A stretch of 64,000 nt of DNA from Cupriavidus taiwanensis (GCF_900250115.1 NZ_LT984805.1:62001-126000); one strand, 5' to 3'; counted from the stretch's first letter, positions 8,390-17,600 are shown. The notes: generated by a model not told the origin, from the letters alone. A program made the numbers and translations.

Positions 8390-9334
8390 ATGGGTCGCAG
8401 AAGGAAGGAGCCGTCGCTTAGCGAGATATTGATCGATGCGCCGTGGTGGGTATCTGCAGCGCTCGCAGTGGGTGCCTACATCGTGTTGCGCGGGGTCGTC
8501 CCAGCGATATTCGGATCGAGCCCATTGTTGACGGGCATTGCGGTGTTAAGCCAGTCGTTAGCTTGGATGCCTGCCGCCATGTTCGGCTTTCTGGGTGTGC
8601 TGTCATACATCCGTGCGCGGCGTAGGGAAAGGGCAGGGCAGCAAGAAATCCCCGTGAGGGCTCGGAGTTCTCGCACGAGTCGATCGTCGTCGCGGTGGAA
8701 GTCATCCCAATCCTCCGGTGAATCCATGGGGTCCAGGGAGGACGTCGGCCCGCCGCCGCGGACAGCCGCCTTAGCGGAAAAGCCGGAAATCAATAGCTGG
8801 ACGCTCGATGCCCTCCAGCAGCTGGAGTGGAAGCGATTTGAGCTGCTTTGTGTTGGGTACTACGAGGCGATGGGATTCACCGTCAAGACCGTGCCCCACG
8901 GTCCCGATGGCGGCATCGACGCAACCTTGTACAAGGCTGGCCGGGATGGTCCCGTGGCCGTGGTCCAATGCAAGGCATGGCGCAAGCCGGTGAAGGTGGA
9001 GCAGGTCCGCGCGCTTGCCGGTGTCATGCACGAACACAAGGTGCGTCGGGGCGTTTTCTGGTCGTTGTCTGGCTATGTCGGGCGACCGGTGCAGGAGTCG
9101 GCGGAGCGAGCCGGCATTCAATTGCTTGATGGTGCGGGTATTGTCGAACGGATACGCGCCCTCGATCAGTACAAGCAAGCGACGCTGCTGAAGCAGGCGT
9201 TTCGGGGGGACTATCGCACGCCGACATGCGCGGCCTGCGGAATCAAGATGGTCGAGCGGAAGGGACCAGCTGGTGCATTCTGGGGTTGCCTGAACTATCC
9301 CGGTTGCAGGGTCAAGCTCTCCCGCAACGTCTAA
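8390..9334 (+). CDS. Membrane-anchored Mrr-type restriction endonuclease with zinc ribbon
   Basis: 314 aa. Two N-terminal membrane helices (about 17-35 and 50-70) are followed by a Ser/Arg-rich linker. The Mrr_cat PD-(D/E)xK nuclease domain comes next: WKRFELLCVGYYEAMGFTVK, GPDGGIDATLY with catalytic Asp, and VVQCKAWRKPVKVEQVR with the Q-x-K motif. It ends with a topoisomerase-type C4 zinc ribbon (CAACGIKM ... FWGCLNYPGC). All key residues are present. Mrr-like enzymes cut modified or foreign DNA. ATG 8390 is used because the in-frame codons upstream from 8291 would add a non-family leader. Confidence 0.85.
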   Translation: MGRRRKEPSLSEILIDAPWWVSAALAVGAYIVLRGVVPAIFGSSPLLTGIAVLSQSLAWMPAAMFGFLGVLSYIRARRRERAGQQEIPVRARSSRTSRSSSRWKSSQSSGESMGSREDVGPPPRTAALAEKPEINSWTLDALQQLEWKRFELLCVGYYEAMGFTVKTVPHGPDGGIDATLYKAGRDGPVAVVQCKAWRKPVKVEQVRALAGVMHEHKVRRGVFWSLSGYVGRPVQESAERAGIQLLDGAGIVERIRALDQYKQATLLKQAFRGDYRTPTCAACGIKMVERKGPAGAFWGCLNYPGCRVKLSRNV

Positions 9335-9733
9335 GAACCGGCTGGATAATCATCGCGCTTTCAGGCAAAGGTCACTCTCAGGTAAGGCTGGCTGTTCGGC
9401 AGGCTGGAGCGCCGGTTTTCTGCATTGATACTGACACTCTCCTTTAAGCGAGTCATGCCTCGTGAATCGCCCAGAGCGCGGCAAGAACCTGGCACTTTCT
9501 ATCCGGTGGGCTCTTTCCGACCCTTCTCCGACGTTTGCCAGCGGGCTACCGAATGGCTGCGACGGCGGAGAACGGTCATCTGCTCAAGTGTTGGAAGCAA
9601 TCGGGTGATAAAAGGAGGGACGGATTCACTGCGAGCGAGCCAGATCAGTGATGGCATCGCGGCTGCAAGCGATTTCACGTAGCCGGTACTTCTGAATCTT
9701 TCCGGTTCCGGTTTTGGGTAGCGGCCCATAAAC

Positions 9734-11117
9734 AGGGCCTGTCAGTTTTTTTGTGTGCAGGGCAGGTAAAGGCTCACCGTCGATGGAACGGTGAGCCAGC
9801 AATATCTTAACGATAAGGGTGGGTGAAGCGTTCCTCGTAGAGGATCGCAAACTGGTTCATGGCAGCCTTCCAGTCATGGGTTGAACTGCCCCACTTCACC
9901 GTGATGTTTCGCAGCGCCAGCCACAGCAGCTTGGTCGCCGCCTCGTCGCTGGGGAAGTGACCGCGCGTCTTGATGATCTTGCGCAGCTGCGCGTTGATGC
10001 TCTCGATCGCGTTGGTCGTGTAAATGATCTTGCGGATCGCCGGCGGGAACGTAAAGAACGGGATCACCTGATCCCAGGCGCGACGCCAGGATGCGCCGAT
10101 CGGTGCATACCGCCGACCCCATTCCCCGTTCTCGAAGGCCGCCAACTCGGCCAGCGCGGCCTCGACCGTGGGGGCCGTGTACACGGGCTTGAGCGCCGCC
10201 GCCACGGCGCGGCGCTCCTTCCAGTTGGCGTACTCCAGGCTGTTGCGGATCAGATGCACGATGCAGGTCTGCAGGGTGGTGTTCGGGAACACCGCGGCCA
10301 GGGCCTGTTCCATGCCCTTAAGGCCATCGGTCACCGCGATCAGGATGTCTTGGGTACCCCGGGTCTTCAGGTCGTTGAACACCTTCATCCAGAACTTGGC
10401 GCCTTCGGTAGTCTCGATCCACAGGCCCAGGATGTCGCGCGTGCCGTCGGGCAGCACGCCCAAGGCCAGGTAGACGGCCTTGTTGCGCACCACGCCGTCC
10501 TCGCGCATCTTGACCCGCAGCGCGTCGAAGAACACCACCGGGTACATCACCTCCAGCGGACGGGCCTGCCAGGCGGTGACCTCGTCCATGACCGCATCGG
10601 TCACCGAACTGATGAACTCGGGCGAGACCTCGGTGCCGTACTGTTCGGCCAGAAACGCCTGGATCTCGCGCAAGGTCATGCCGCGCGCATACATGGCGAT
10701 GATCTTGTCGTCGAACCCGGTGAAGCGCCGCTCGTGCTTGGGAATCAGGATCGGATCAAAGCTGCCGTCGCGATCGCGAGGGATGTCTAACCGCAGCGGC
10801 CCGTCGTCGGTCAGAACCGTCTTGGCGCTCTTGCCATTGCGCTGGTTGGCCGTGCCGGCCGGGCGCTCGGCGCCAGCCGGGTAGCCCAGATGATGGCCGA
10901 GCTCGGCCCCCAGGGCGCGCTCGATCAGGGCCTTCTTGAACGCCATCGAGGCGTCCTGCACCGCCTCGGCGGTCATCGGACCCTTAACGAAATGGGCAAT
11001 CAGGTCCTCGGGAATGGTCGGCAGCTCACGGTCGGCGGCCTGGCTGGTCTTGGTTTTGCGTGGCATACATGCTCCTTGGCGACATGTTATGCCCTAAACA
11101 CAAAATTTCTGACAGGT
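9734..11117 (-). mobile_element. IS256-family insertion sequence with 9-bp target duplication
   Basis: This 1384-bp element has matching ends: left AGGGCCTGTCAG at 9734, right ACCTGTCAG read inward from 11117. The flanks carry the same 9 bp, CCCATAAAC, at 9725-9733 and 11118-11126, as expected for IS256-type transposition. It holds one intact transposase gene. It interrupts the C-terminal coding part of the acyl-CoA synthetase, whose frame resumes on the other side. The insertion therefore looks recent. Confidence 0.93.
9807..11066 (-). CDS. tnpA: IS256-family transposase
   Basis: 419 aa, full length for the Mutator-like DDE transposases of IS256. Recognisable parts are TANQRNGKSAKTVLTDDGPL and IPRDRDGSFDPILIPKHERR in the N-terminal half. 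The catalytic core has VFFDALRVKM (first Asp), AVTDGLKGMEQALAAVFP (second Asp) and TTNAIESINAQLRKIIKTRG (the Glu). The C-x(2)-H motif in TLQTCIVHLIRNSL is also present. No frameshift was seen, so the element may be active. ATG at 11066. Confidence 0.95.
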   Translation of the reverse strand: MPRKTKTSQAADRELPTIPEDLIAHFVKGPMTAEAVQDASMAFKKALIERALGAELGHHLGYPAGAERPAGTANQRNGKSAKTVLTDDGPLRLDIPRDRDGSFDPILIPKHERRFTGFDDKIIAMYARGMTLREIQAFLAEQYGTEVSPEFISSVTDAVMDEVTAWQARPLEVMYPVVFFDALRVKMREDGVVRNKAVYLALGVLPDGTRDILGLWIETTEGAKFWMKVFNDLKTRGTQDILIAVTDGLKGMEQALAAVFPNTTLQTCIVHLIRNSLEYANWKERRAVAAALKPVYTAPTVEAALAELAAFENGEWGRRYAPIGASWRRAWDQVIPFFTFPPAIRKIIYTTNAIESINAQLRKIIKTRGHFPSDEAATKLLWLALRNITVKWGSSTHDWKAAMNQFAILYEERFTHPYR

Positions 11118-11766
11118 CCCATAAACAACGCGCACGGGGCATTTGTAGTGCGCCAGTCGTGCCCGACAAAAGGCAATGATTCCCTCCTCGGCAGGTTCGC
11201 TCACCCCATCCTTGAGTTCGATGAACGCGCAGGGCGATTCTCCCCATTTGGGATGAGGTTGCGCCACAACCGCGGCAATCAGCACCGCCGGGTGCTGGTG
11301 CAAGACATCTTCGACCTCGACGGACGAGATGTTCTCGCCACCCGAGATAATGACGTCTTTCGATCGATCGGTAATCTGGATGTATCCGTCCGGATGCACC
11401 ACTGCCACGTCGCCGGTGTGGAACCACCCGCCACTGAACGCGCGCTGGGTGGCTTCGGGGTTTTTCAGGTACCCCTTCATCACGATATTGCCACGTAACA
11501 TGAGTTCGCCCTGAGTCTTGCCATCCCACGGCACAGCACTCATCGTGTCAGGATCCGCGACATACAATCCAGGTTGTGCCCGAGGTGTAGTTCAGAGCGA
11601 TGGCGTCCCATTCATCCTCGGGATAGAGACCCGGAAAAGCCGGATCGCCCTGCTGAAGAAACTGCTCATATTCGAACTCGCCAATCAACTCTCCCGCCGG
11701 CGCCAGGGGGTCGAGGATATCAATAACCAGCGGAGGGCTATCCAGTCTCATCAGGTACGCACCGCG

Positions 11767-12540
11767 ATGGCTGGGAACAACGCCCTTGGGGTCGGAGACG
11801 TATTCGTAGTGACGGGGGCCGGATCGGGCCTCGGGGCCGCCACCGCAATGGCGCTGGCGGAGGCAGGGGCGAAAGTGGTCGTCGTCGATCTTGACTCGAA
11901 CTCGGGACAGGTTGTTGCCAGGCAGGTGGGCGGCATTTTCGTCCGGGCTGATGTCACGAAAGAGGAAAGCGTCAAGCAAATCTTCGACTATGCCAAGGCG
12001 CTTGGACCGTTGCGAGGACTCGTCAACTGTGCAGGCGTTGCGCCCGCTGAGAAGGTGATTGGCAAGAGCGGCGTGCACGGGCTGGCCTCATTCCAGCGCG
12101 TGCTGGAGATCAATGTTGCCGGCACGTTCAATGTGCTGAGGTTGTCGGCCGCCCTGATGGCGGAACAGCAGGCAACAGGCGATGGGGAGCGCGGCGTTAT
12201 CGTCAACACGGCATCTGTTGCTGCCTTTGACGGACAGGTCGGCCAAAGCGCTTATGCAGCTTCAAAGGGCGCGGTGGTGGCAATGACGCTTCCGCTGGCG
12301 CGTGAACTCGCGCGCTTCGGGATACGTGTGGTCACGATTGCGCCGGGCATCATGGCTACCCCATTGCTATTGGCCATGCCGGATGAAGTGCAGAAGTCGC
12401 TCGGTGCGTCTGTACCGTTTCCTCCGCGGTTGGGCAAGCCGCAGGAATTCGCGGATCTCGTCAAGCATGTGATTGGCAACTCGTACCTCAATGGTGAGGT
12501 CATTCGACTCGACGGTGCCATCCGTATGGCAGCAAAGTGA
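11767..12540 (+). CDS. Short-chain dehydrogenase (3-hydroxyacyl-CoA dehydrogenase type), altered N-terminus
   Basis: An SDR resembling 3-hydroxy-2-methylacyl-CoA dehydrogenases (HSD10-like), oxidising 3-hydroxyacyl-CoA with NAD+. Motifs are TGAGSGLG (cofactor), the NCAGVAP strand, [11 protein letters not shown] (catalytic Ser), YAASKGAV (Tyr and Lys) and the IAPGIMATP loop. An Asp in VVVVDLD predicts NAD+ preference. It is followed 7 bp later by a thiolase, suggesting consecutive beta-oxidation steps. The native start seems lost: residues before DVFVVTGAG are read antisense through a piece of the acyl-CoA synthetase. ATG 11767 is the nearest start and gives 257 aa. Confidence 0.82.
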   Translation: MAGNNALGVGDVFVVTGAGSGLGAATAMALAEAGAKVVVVDLDSNSGQVVARQVGGIFVRADVTKEESVKQIFDYAKALGPLRGLVNCAGVAPAEKVIGKSGVHGLASFQRVLEINVAGTFNVLRLSAALMAEQQATGDGERGVIVNTASVAAFDGQVGQSAYAASKGAVVAMTLPLARELARFGIRVVTIAPGIMATPLLLAMPDEVQKSLGASVPFPPRLGKPQEFADLVKHVIGNSYLNGEVIRLDGAIRMAAK

Positions 12541-12547
12541 GGGAATC

Positions 12548-13750
12548 ATGCTGAACTCAAACATCGACCCCATCGTCATCCTGTCTGCAGCGCGAACGCC
12601 AATGGGCGGTTTTCAGGGAGAGTTGTCCCCATTGACGGCCCCGGAACTGGGAGGCGCTGCCATTCGTGCGGCCGTGGAGCGCGCGAACGTGAATGTAACG
12701 TCTGTCCAGGAATTGCTCATGGGATGCGTGCTGCCGGCTGGCGTCGGCCAGGCTCCGGCGCGCCAGGCCAGCATTCACGGCGGCCTGAGTCTCGCCGTGC
12801 CGTGCACCACGATCAGCAAGGTATGCGGATCCGGTATGAAGGCGGTCATGTTGGCGCACGACCTGCTTGTGGCGAAGACCAACGACATCATGGTCGCGGG
12901 CGGCATGGAGTCAATGTCCAATGCGCCCTACCTGTTACCGAAGGCTCGAGGCGGGTATCGACTGGGTCATGGGACGGTCCTGGACCACATGTTCCTTGAT
13001 GGTCTTGAAGACCATTACAGCGAAGGCACGCGCGGACGCTTGATGGGAACCTTTGCGGAGGACTGTGCTGCTACGTACGGATTCACAAGAGATGCGCAAG
13101 ACGAATGGGCGGTGTCGTCCACGCTGCGTGCGCAAGCCGCAATGGAAGCCGGGGACTTTGACTGGGAGACCGTGCCACTCACGTTGGAGGGTCGCAAGGG
13201 GCGGGTGCAGGTAAGAAGTGATGAGCAGCCCCGCAAGGCTGATCTGAACCGTATTTCCACCCTGAAGCCTGCTTTCAGGAAAGACGGGACGGTGACGGCT
13301 GCAAACTCGAGTTCGATCTCGGATGGGGCTGCCGCAATGGTTCTTGCACGGCAATCCGTCGCAGAGACGATGGGGCTGCAACCGATTGCGAGGATCGTCG
13401 GTCACGCGACACACGCGCAAACTCCGGCGACATTCACCACTGCGCCAATCGGGGCGATCCAGAAGCTGCTCGGGCAACTGGAATGGTCCGCATCGGAAGT
13501 CGATCTTTGGGAGATCAACGAAGCATTCGCGGTTGTCGCAATGGCGGCCGCGCGCGATCTCCGGCTGGACCGGGACAAGATCAACATCCACGGTGGCGCC
13601 TGTGCCTTGGGTCACCCCATCGGCGCTTCGGGTGCGCGGATCCTGGTCACGCTGTTGGCAGCGCTTAAGAAAACTGGCGGCCGTAGAGGGATCGCCAGCC
13701 TGTGCATTGGCGGTGGTGAGGCGACCGCCGTCGCCGTTGAGATGGCTTGA
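12548..13750 (+). CDS. Acetyl-CoA C-acyltransferase (thiolase)
   Basis: 400 aa, a full-length thiolase that cleaves 3-ketoacyl-CoA with CoA or runs the reverse condensation. The acyl-accepting Cys is in ISKVCGSGMKA. Other motifs are WEINEAFA, GGACALGHPIGASGAR (His) and SLCIGGGEA (second Cys). The degradative type is suggested by the neighbouring hydroxyacyl-CoA dehydrogenase and acyl-CoA synthetase remnant. Start at ATG 12548, 7 bp after the dehydrogenase stop. A perfect hairpin follows the stop. The substrate (fatty acyl, branched-chain or acetoacetyl) cannot be decided from the sequence. Confidence 0.92.
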   Translation: MLNSNIDPIVILSAARTPMGGFQGELSPLTAPELGGAAIRAAVERANVNVTSVQELLMGCVLPAGVGQAPARQASIHGGLSLAVPCTTISKVCGSGMKAVMLAHDLLVAKTNDIMVAGGMESMSNAPYLLPKARGGYRLGHGTVLDHMFLDGLEDHYSEGTRGRLMGTFAEDCAATYGFTRDAQDEWAVSSTLRAQAAMEAGDFDWETVPLTLEGRKGRVQVRSDEQPRKADLNRISTLKPAFRKDGTVTAANSSSISDGAAAMVLARQSVAETMGLQPIARIVGHATHAQTPATFTTAPIGAIQKLLGQLEWSASEVDLWEINEAFAVVAMAAARDLRLDRDKINIHGGACALGHPIGASGARILVTLLAALKKTGGRRGIASLCIGGGEATAVAVEMA

Positions 13751-13756
13751 TCATCG

Positions 13757-13790
13757 GTCGTGCTGCATCTCCGACGCGATGCAGCACGAC
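13757..13790. terminator. Hairpin between convergent thiolase and Crp genes
   Basis: Perfect 13-bp stem (GTCGTGCTGCATC at 13757-13769 pairing with 13778-13790) and an 8-nt loop. It sits just after the thiolase stop and before the 3' end of the convergent regulator gene. It fits a bidirectional terminator, although there is no long T-run. Confidence 0.6.
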
Positions 13791-13808
13791 TGCTGTCGCA
13801 AACGTGGA

Positions 13809-14561
13809 TTAGTCGCCCATGTGGGCGAATTGCCGAAGTCCCTCAAGATCGATCACTTGGATCGCGCCGTATTCCATTGCAACCATGCCTGCATCAGCAA
13901 GTTCGCGAAGCGCTCGATTGGTATTCTGGCGCGACAGTCCTGTGAGCCGTCCAATTTCTTCCTGCGACAGCGCCAGGGTCCGGTCGGTCGAAGGGTAGAG
14001 TTGACGGTGAAACAATTCGGTGAGGCAGAACGCCACACGACCTGCTGCTTCGTGAAGCCTCAGGTTATGCACTAGGCCGACATAGTAGCCACAACGTGCG
14101 TTGAGCTGATCGATAACGTATCGGCTAAATGTGTGATTCTGTTCGAGCAGCCAGAGGAAAGTCGCTTTCGGTACATAGGCGATCCGGCTGTCTTTCAATG
14201 CCACTACCGAATACTGTCGTGGTTCGTCCTTGAGGACAGCACCCTCGCCAAACCATGCGCCCGCGGGCATGCTGGCGAAAGTAATGGCTCTTCCGCATGC
14301 GGATGCAGTATCTACTTTGACAATACCTTCGACAACTCCAAGCCAATGATCGGCCGGGGCGCCGCGGTGACAGGCCGTGCCTCCGGCGGTCAGGTGCTTT
14401 TCAAAGGAGTCCGTCATGACGCGCGCTTTTTCCTGGTCCGTCAGGCGATCGAACCAAGCGGAATTCCCAAAGAATGACGCGAGCGACGCGCGCATGGTCG
14501 TCTCAGCGGGCAGCGGCGGCCGAGAAATCTGTCTCCCGAAGCCGGGGGATAGCGATTGCAT
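13809..14561 (-). CDS. Crp/Fnr-family transcriptional regulator
   Basis: 250 aa. An N-terminal cyclic-nucleotide-binding jelly roll (GGTACHRGAPADHWLGVVEG, then ASMPAGAWFGEGAVLKDEPR, which aligns with the effector pocket) is joined by a long dimer helix to a winged HTH (LALSQEEIGRLTGLSRQNTNRALRELADAGMV; recognition helix SRQNTNRAL). The cysteines lack the FNR spacing, so Fe-S sensing is unlikely. An in-frame ATG at 14495 is an alternative start. A strong palindrome lies about 120 bp upstream. It may control the fatty-acid block it converges on, but that is inference. Confidence 0.88.
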   Translation of the reverse strand: MQSLSPGFGRQISRPPLPAETTMRASLASFFGNSAWFDRLTDQEKARVMTDSFEKHLTAGGTACHRGAPADHWLGVVEGIVKVDTASACGRAITFASMPAGAWFGEGAVLKDEPRQYSVVALKDSRIAYVPKATFLWLLEQNHTFSRYVIDQLNARCGYYVGLVHNLRLHEAAGRVAFCLTELFHRQLYPSTDRTLALSQEEIGRLTGLSRQNTNRALRELADAGMVAMEYGAIQVIDLEGLRQFAHMGD

Positions 14562-14878
14562 AGCGAGTTCTCTTTGGTTGCCCGTGGGAAGGCTCTTCTT
14601 CGCTGCGTACGGTGTGCACGAACGGAAGTCAACCTTGCGTCGCGTTCGGCTGCGGAGCGCCGATTCGCCGACAGGATGATCTTAAGCGAATCATGATTCC
14701 ACTTAAGGCTAAGCGGCTCAACGGCCCATGTCAAGCCCTAATGCTCAGTAAAAGCAGGAAATTTCCCGGCTTTAAGGCTATTAAAAGTGCACTACGCTAC
14801 TCGTCATCGGTCGCGTGGCACTCTTAAGTGCAATTTGGATTCCTATTTGCGCGAAACCAGGTAGGCGGCCCTGCGTTA
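14562..14878. other. Regulatory intergenic stretch upstream of the Crp gene
   Basis: No gene was seen in these 317 bp. They contain the CTTAAG-flanked palindrome annotated separately and a second related pair, AAAGTGCACT near 14783 and CTCTTAAGTGCA near 14821. This is consistent with a control region serving the gene that starts at 14561. Confidence 0.4.
14681..14707. promoter_or_regulatory. Long palindromic operator candidate
   Basis: The core GAATCATGATTC (14688-14699) is a perfect 12-bp palindrome. It is bracketed by two copies of CTTAAG, at 14681-14686 and 14702-14707, making a 27-bp symmetric site. It lies in the control region of the Crp-type regulator, which itself binds as a dimer. 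No other function was identified. Confidence 0.5.
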
Positions 14879-15559
14879 CTACGCGGCGCTCGGGGGAGGG
14901 AAGGACAGCATTTGCCCCGCAACTCCGCGCAGGCAGAATGTGATGATTGCGGTGGCATGCGCACTCAGGGACGTCGACGCCTCAGCGGCCTCATTGCTTA
15001 GCGGCACGACGAGGCCTTCAAACAGGCAGCCAACGATGCAATCTGCTGAAGCAGCGGCGTTCTGAGCGGGGAATGCCTTCTCGGTGATGCCTTGTTCGAT
15101 GATTGTCTTGAAGACTCGGGAGAGGGCCCGATGATAAGTCAGGCGCGCTGACTCTACGTCGGGTTCTACAGGTTCAGCGACGAGCGCATGGGCCAGTCGT
15201 CGACCGCGGAGCGCCCGGCTGGCAAAGGTCCAGGCGGCCGCGCCAAGCTTCTCGCAGGCGGCGCCGTCTCGCATCGCAATTCCCGCTACAACTTCGACTT
15301 CGCGTTGTGCCGCCGATTTGACGACTTCGATCATCAACTCTGTTTTGGAGGGAAAGTAGCGGTAAAGCGTCCCTATCGCGATGCCGGCAGCATCCGCGAT
15401 CGCAGTCATCTGCGCTTCGCGAAAGCCTGATTGCGCCACAAGTTCGCGCGCCGCTTTAAGAATAAGGGGATGCTTGTCGGCGCCACGGCGTCGGATCCGG
15501 ACCCGGTGTCCATTCGGAAGATCTTGCATGTCGAATCTGCCGTAGTTCTGTTTCCGCAT
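14879..15559 (-). CDS. TetR-family transcriptional regulator
   Basis: A TetR repressor with an N-terminal HTH: HPLILKAARELVAQSGF, then MTAIADAAGIAIGTLYRYFPSK (turn and recognition helix), followed by a helical ligand-binding domain with a typical C-terminal hydrophobic helix (ATAIITFCLRG). Starts at 15559 (MRKQNYGRF) or 15529 (MQDLPNGH) are both possible, and neither has a strong ribosome binding site. It is divergent from the tannase-family gene starting at 15854. It could repress that gene, with the roughly 300-bp interval between them holding both promoters. Confidence 0.85.
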   Translation of the reverse strand: MRKQNYGRFDMQDLPNGHRVRIRRRGADKHPLILKAARELVAQSGFREAQMTAIADAAGIAIGTLYRYFPSKTELMIEVVKSAAQREVEVVAGIAMRDGAACEKLGAAAWTFASRALRGRRLAHALVAEPVEPDVESARLTYHRALSRVFKTIIEQGITEKAFPAQNAAASADCIVGCLFEGLVVPLSNEAAEASTSLSAHATAIITFCLRGVAGQMLSFPPPSAA

Positions 15560-15853
15560 GGGGACCGCGGTCCACGCGATGGCGGTGCGCCGATTATGCC
15601 ACGCACTGTCACCCCGTGCCCACGACGCAACCCCGTTGCCTCTGATGATCCTGCATCCTGACGCACGCACAGCTTTGTCCTATGCAAGACAATCTTCGCA
15701 CGCGACGATCGTTACTGTTCCTGCTGTGGGTTCCGTGAGCACTGGAGTTGGCAATCCAGATGCACGCGTCGATGCACGATGGCCGATCGGAGTCGGCAGT
15801 GAAGTGCATGGGACCGCGGAGCACTGCGTACAACATGGCAAGGAGACACAACT

Positions 15854-17572
15854 ATGAATCATGCTCGCGATAAGGTTTGGCGTAGCGTTGGGGCTTTGAC
15901 CGTCCTCTCAACATTGGCGATCTCGCTGGCTGGATGTGGGGGTGAAGAGAGCGCCCCATCAGTCGGTGCACCTGGCCCAACGACTGCGCAAAAGTCACCG
16001 ACGGAACTGTGCGGCGAGTTGAAGGGCATTGCCATTCCAGCAGGAAATATTGGCTTGGCCTCTACGGGGGCAACGATAACTTCTGCAACTTTGGTCGCTG
16101 CGAGCGACAGCGGCAATACGAGCGGTGAGTTCTGCAAAGTACTGGGCGGCATTCATCCCGTTGACTCTTCTGCACCCGACATCCAATTCGAAGTTGACCT
16201 TCCTACGGCATGGAACGGGAAGTCGCTCCACTTTGGCGGTGGTGGACTTGATGGAGTCATTCCTGACACGACTGGCTTCGCCGCATCGGGATTCTCGCCG
16301 TATGGCGAGCCGAGCGGTGTCCTTGCCCCGTTGGCTCGAGGCTATGTCACCTACGGTAGCGATGCTGGCCACCAGGCAGCCAATGACTTCGTCGGGACCT
16401 TCGCGTCAAACGATGAGGCACTAGCAAACTATGCAGGAAGCCACATAAAAAAGACGCACGACGTCGCGACGTTTCTGATGAAGACGCGATATGGGCAATC
16501 CGCGAGCCAGAGCTACTTCATTGGGGGATCTGGAGGAGGTCGGATGGGGCTCGTTGCGGCCCAAAAGTATGCGTCTGATTACGATGGCGTCATCGCCAGC
16601 TATCCTGCGTCCGGGCTGCTTGGTCTCTCATTCCAGATGGGGCGAATTTCGCAAGCCTCCCTCTCACCCGGCGGGTTTATCAATGCCGCTAAGGGCAAGG
16701 TCTTGCGAGACGCGGTCATGTCGCAGTGCGATACCCTTGATGGGGTAGCGGATGGTGTCATCAGCAATCCAGGCGCGTGCGGATTTGACGCGGCTACACT
16801 GCGCTGTCCAGGCGGTGCAGACACTGGAGACACGTGTCTGTCGGATGCACAACTCAATACCGTGGCGACAATCGCCACGCCGCTCATCACTACCTTCGAC
16901 TTCGCGAATGGTATTCGAACCATCCCGGGCTACAAAGTACTTGCTGGTGCCGACTTTTGGGGGCCGCTGTATCCGTCCCTGGGTTCATCAGCAGCGGACG
17001 CCGTTGCGGATCCGGCCACGGCTGATGTGGCAAAGGCATCGTTCTTCTATGCCTTCCCGAATGCCCTGGTGAAGTATGCAATTGCTCGCGACCCGAGCCT
17101 CGACATCCTTACCTTCGGGTTCACGAATCCCGGCGCCCTGACCGCGCGGACACAAGCGGTGAGTCAGTTGATAGACGGAACGAGCGTCAATTTCGATGCC
17201 TTCAAAAACAAAGGCGGAAAGTTGATCCTGCAACATGGGCAGGCGGACCAGTTTATTCCTGCGCAGATGTCCGTTGACTTGTACAACCGCCTGCTTGCAG
17301 CCTATGGGCAGTCCCAGCTCTCATCGTTCCTGAAGTTCTATTTGCTCCCGGGCGCAGCGCATGGCTTCGGCGGCCAATTTGAAGGGGGTTACGACAGCCT
17401 GACGGCCCTGGACTATTGGGTGACAAAAGGGGTGGAACCCCATGATCTGATCGTTACCGATGTTACTCCGCCAACTACCGGTAGAAAGCGCCCGGTATGC
17501 GAGTATCCCGCGTGGCCAAAGTATGTCGGGGGCGACCCGAACAGTGCAACAAGTTACGTCTGTACTGCTTGA
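15854..17572 (+). CDS. Tannase/feruloyl esterase family lipoprotein
   Basis: 572 aa. The lipoprotein signal ends in ISLAGC (Cys about residue 28). The alpha/beta-hydrolase of the tannase/feruloyl-esterase family follows: FGGGGLDG, YVTYGSDAGHQA, and the nucleophile elbow GGSGGGR with catalytic Ser. The calcium-site region CDTLDGVADGVISNPGACGFD-like element is present (Cys pair included), as are the late HGQADQFI (Asp) and PGAAHG (His). The family hydrolyses ester bonds of gallates, ferulates or terephthalate half-esters such as MHET. The substrate cannot be told from the sequence. The length is normal and a hairpin follows. The divergent TetR gene is its likely regulator. Confidence 0.88.
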   Translation: MNHARDKVWRSVGALTVLSTLAISLAGCGGEESAPSVGAPGPTTAQKSPTELCGELKGIAIPAGNIGLASTGATITSATLVAASDSGNTSGEFCKVLGGIHPVDSSAPDIQFEVDLPTAWNGKSLHFGGGGLDGVIPDTTGFAASGFSPYGEPSGVLAPLARGYVTYGSDAGHQAANDFVGTFASNDEALANYAGSHIKKTHDVATFLMKTRYGQSASQSYFIGGSGGGRMGLVAAQKYASDYDGVIASYPASGLLGLSFQMGRISQASLSPGGFINAAKGKVLRDAVMSQCDTLDGVADGVISNPGACGFDAATLRCPGGADTGDTCLSDAQLNTVATIATPLITTFDFANGIRTIPGYKVLAGADFWGPLYPSLGSSAADAVADPATADVAKASFFYAFPNALVKYAIARDPSLDILTFGFTNPGALTARTQAVSQLIDGTSVNFDAFKNKGGKLILQHGQADQFIPAQMSVDLYNRLLAAYGQSQLSSFLKFYLLPGAAHGFGGQFEGGYDSLTALDYWVTKGVEPHDLIVTDVTPPTTGRKRPVCEYPAWPKYVGGDPNSATSYVCTA

Positions 17573-17600
17573 ACCATCGAATGCACAGGTAAAGCAACCA

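Larger units (their letters stand above)
9626..11800 (-). pseudogene. Fatty acyl-CoA synthetase (AMP-binding), scrambled and split by IS256
   Basis: AMP-forming acyl-CoA ligases activate fatty acids with ATP. Several pieces remain on the minus strand. One piece, 11749-11800, reads [15 protein letters not shown], which normally follows TSGTTG. The next, 11570-11748, reads [16 protein letters not shown] and ends in NYTSGTT, the ATP-binding motif. The third, 11118-11567, holds GGWFHTGDVAVVHPDGY, DRSKDVIISGGENIS and the C-terminal domain. After the IS256 insertion the tail PLPKTGTGKIQKYRLRE, with the catalytic Lys, follows at 9626-9733. About 180 residues between TSGTT and the C-terminal half are missing, and the fragment order is permuted. 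It cannot make an active enzyme. Confidence 0.8.

Noticed and set aside
9957..10790. 277-codon frame opposite the IS256 transposase
   Set aside because: Antisense shadow of an intact transposase.
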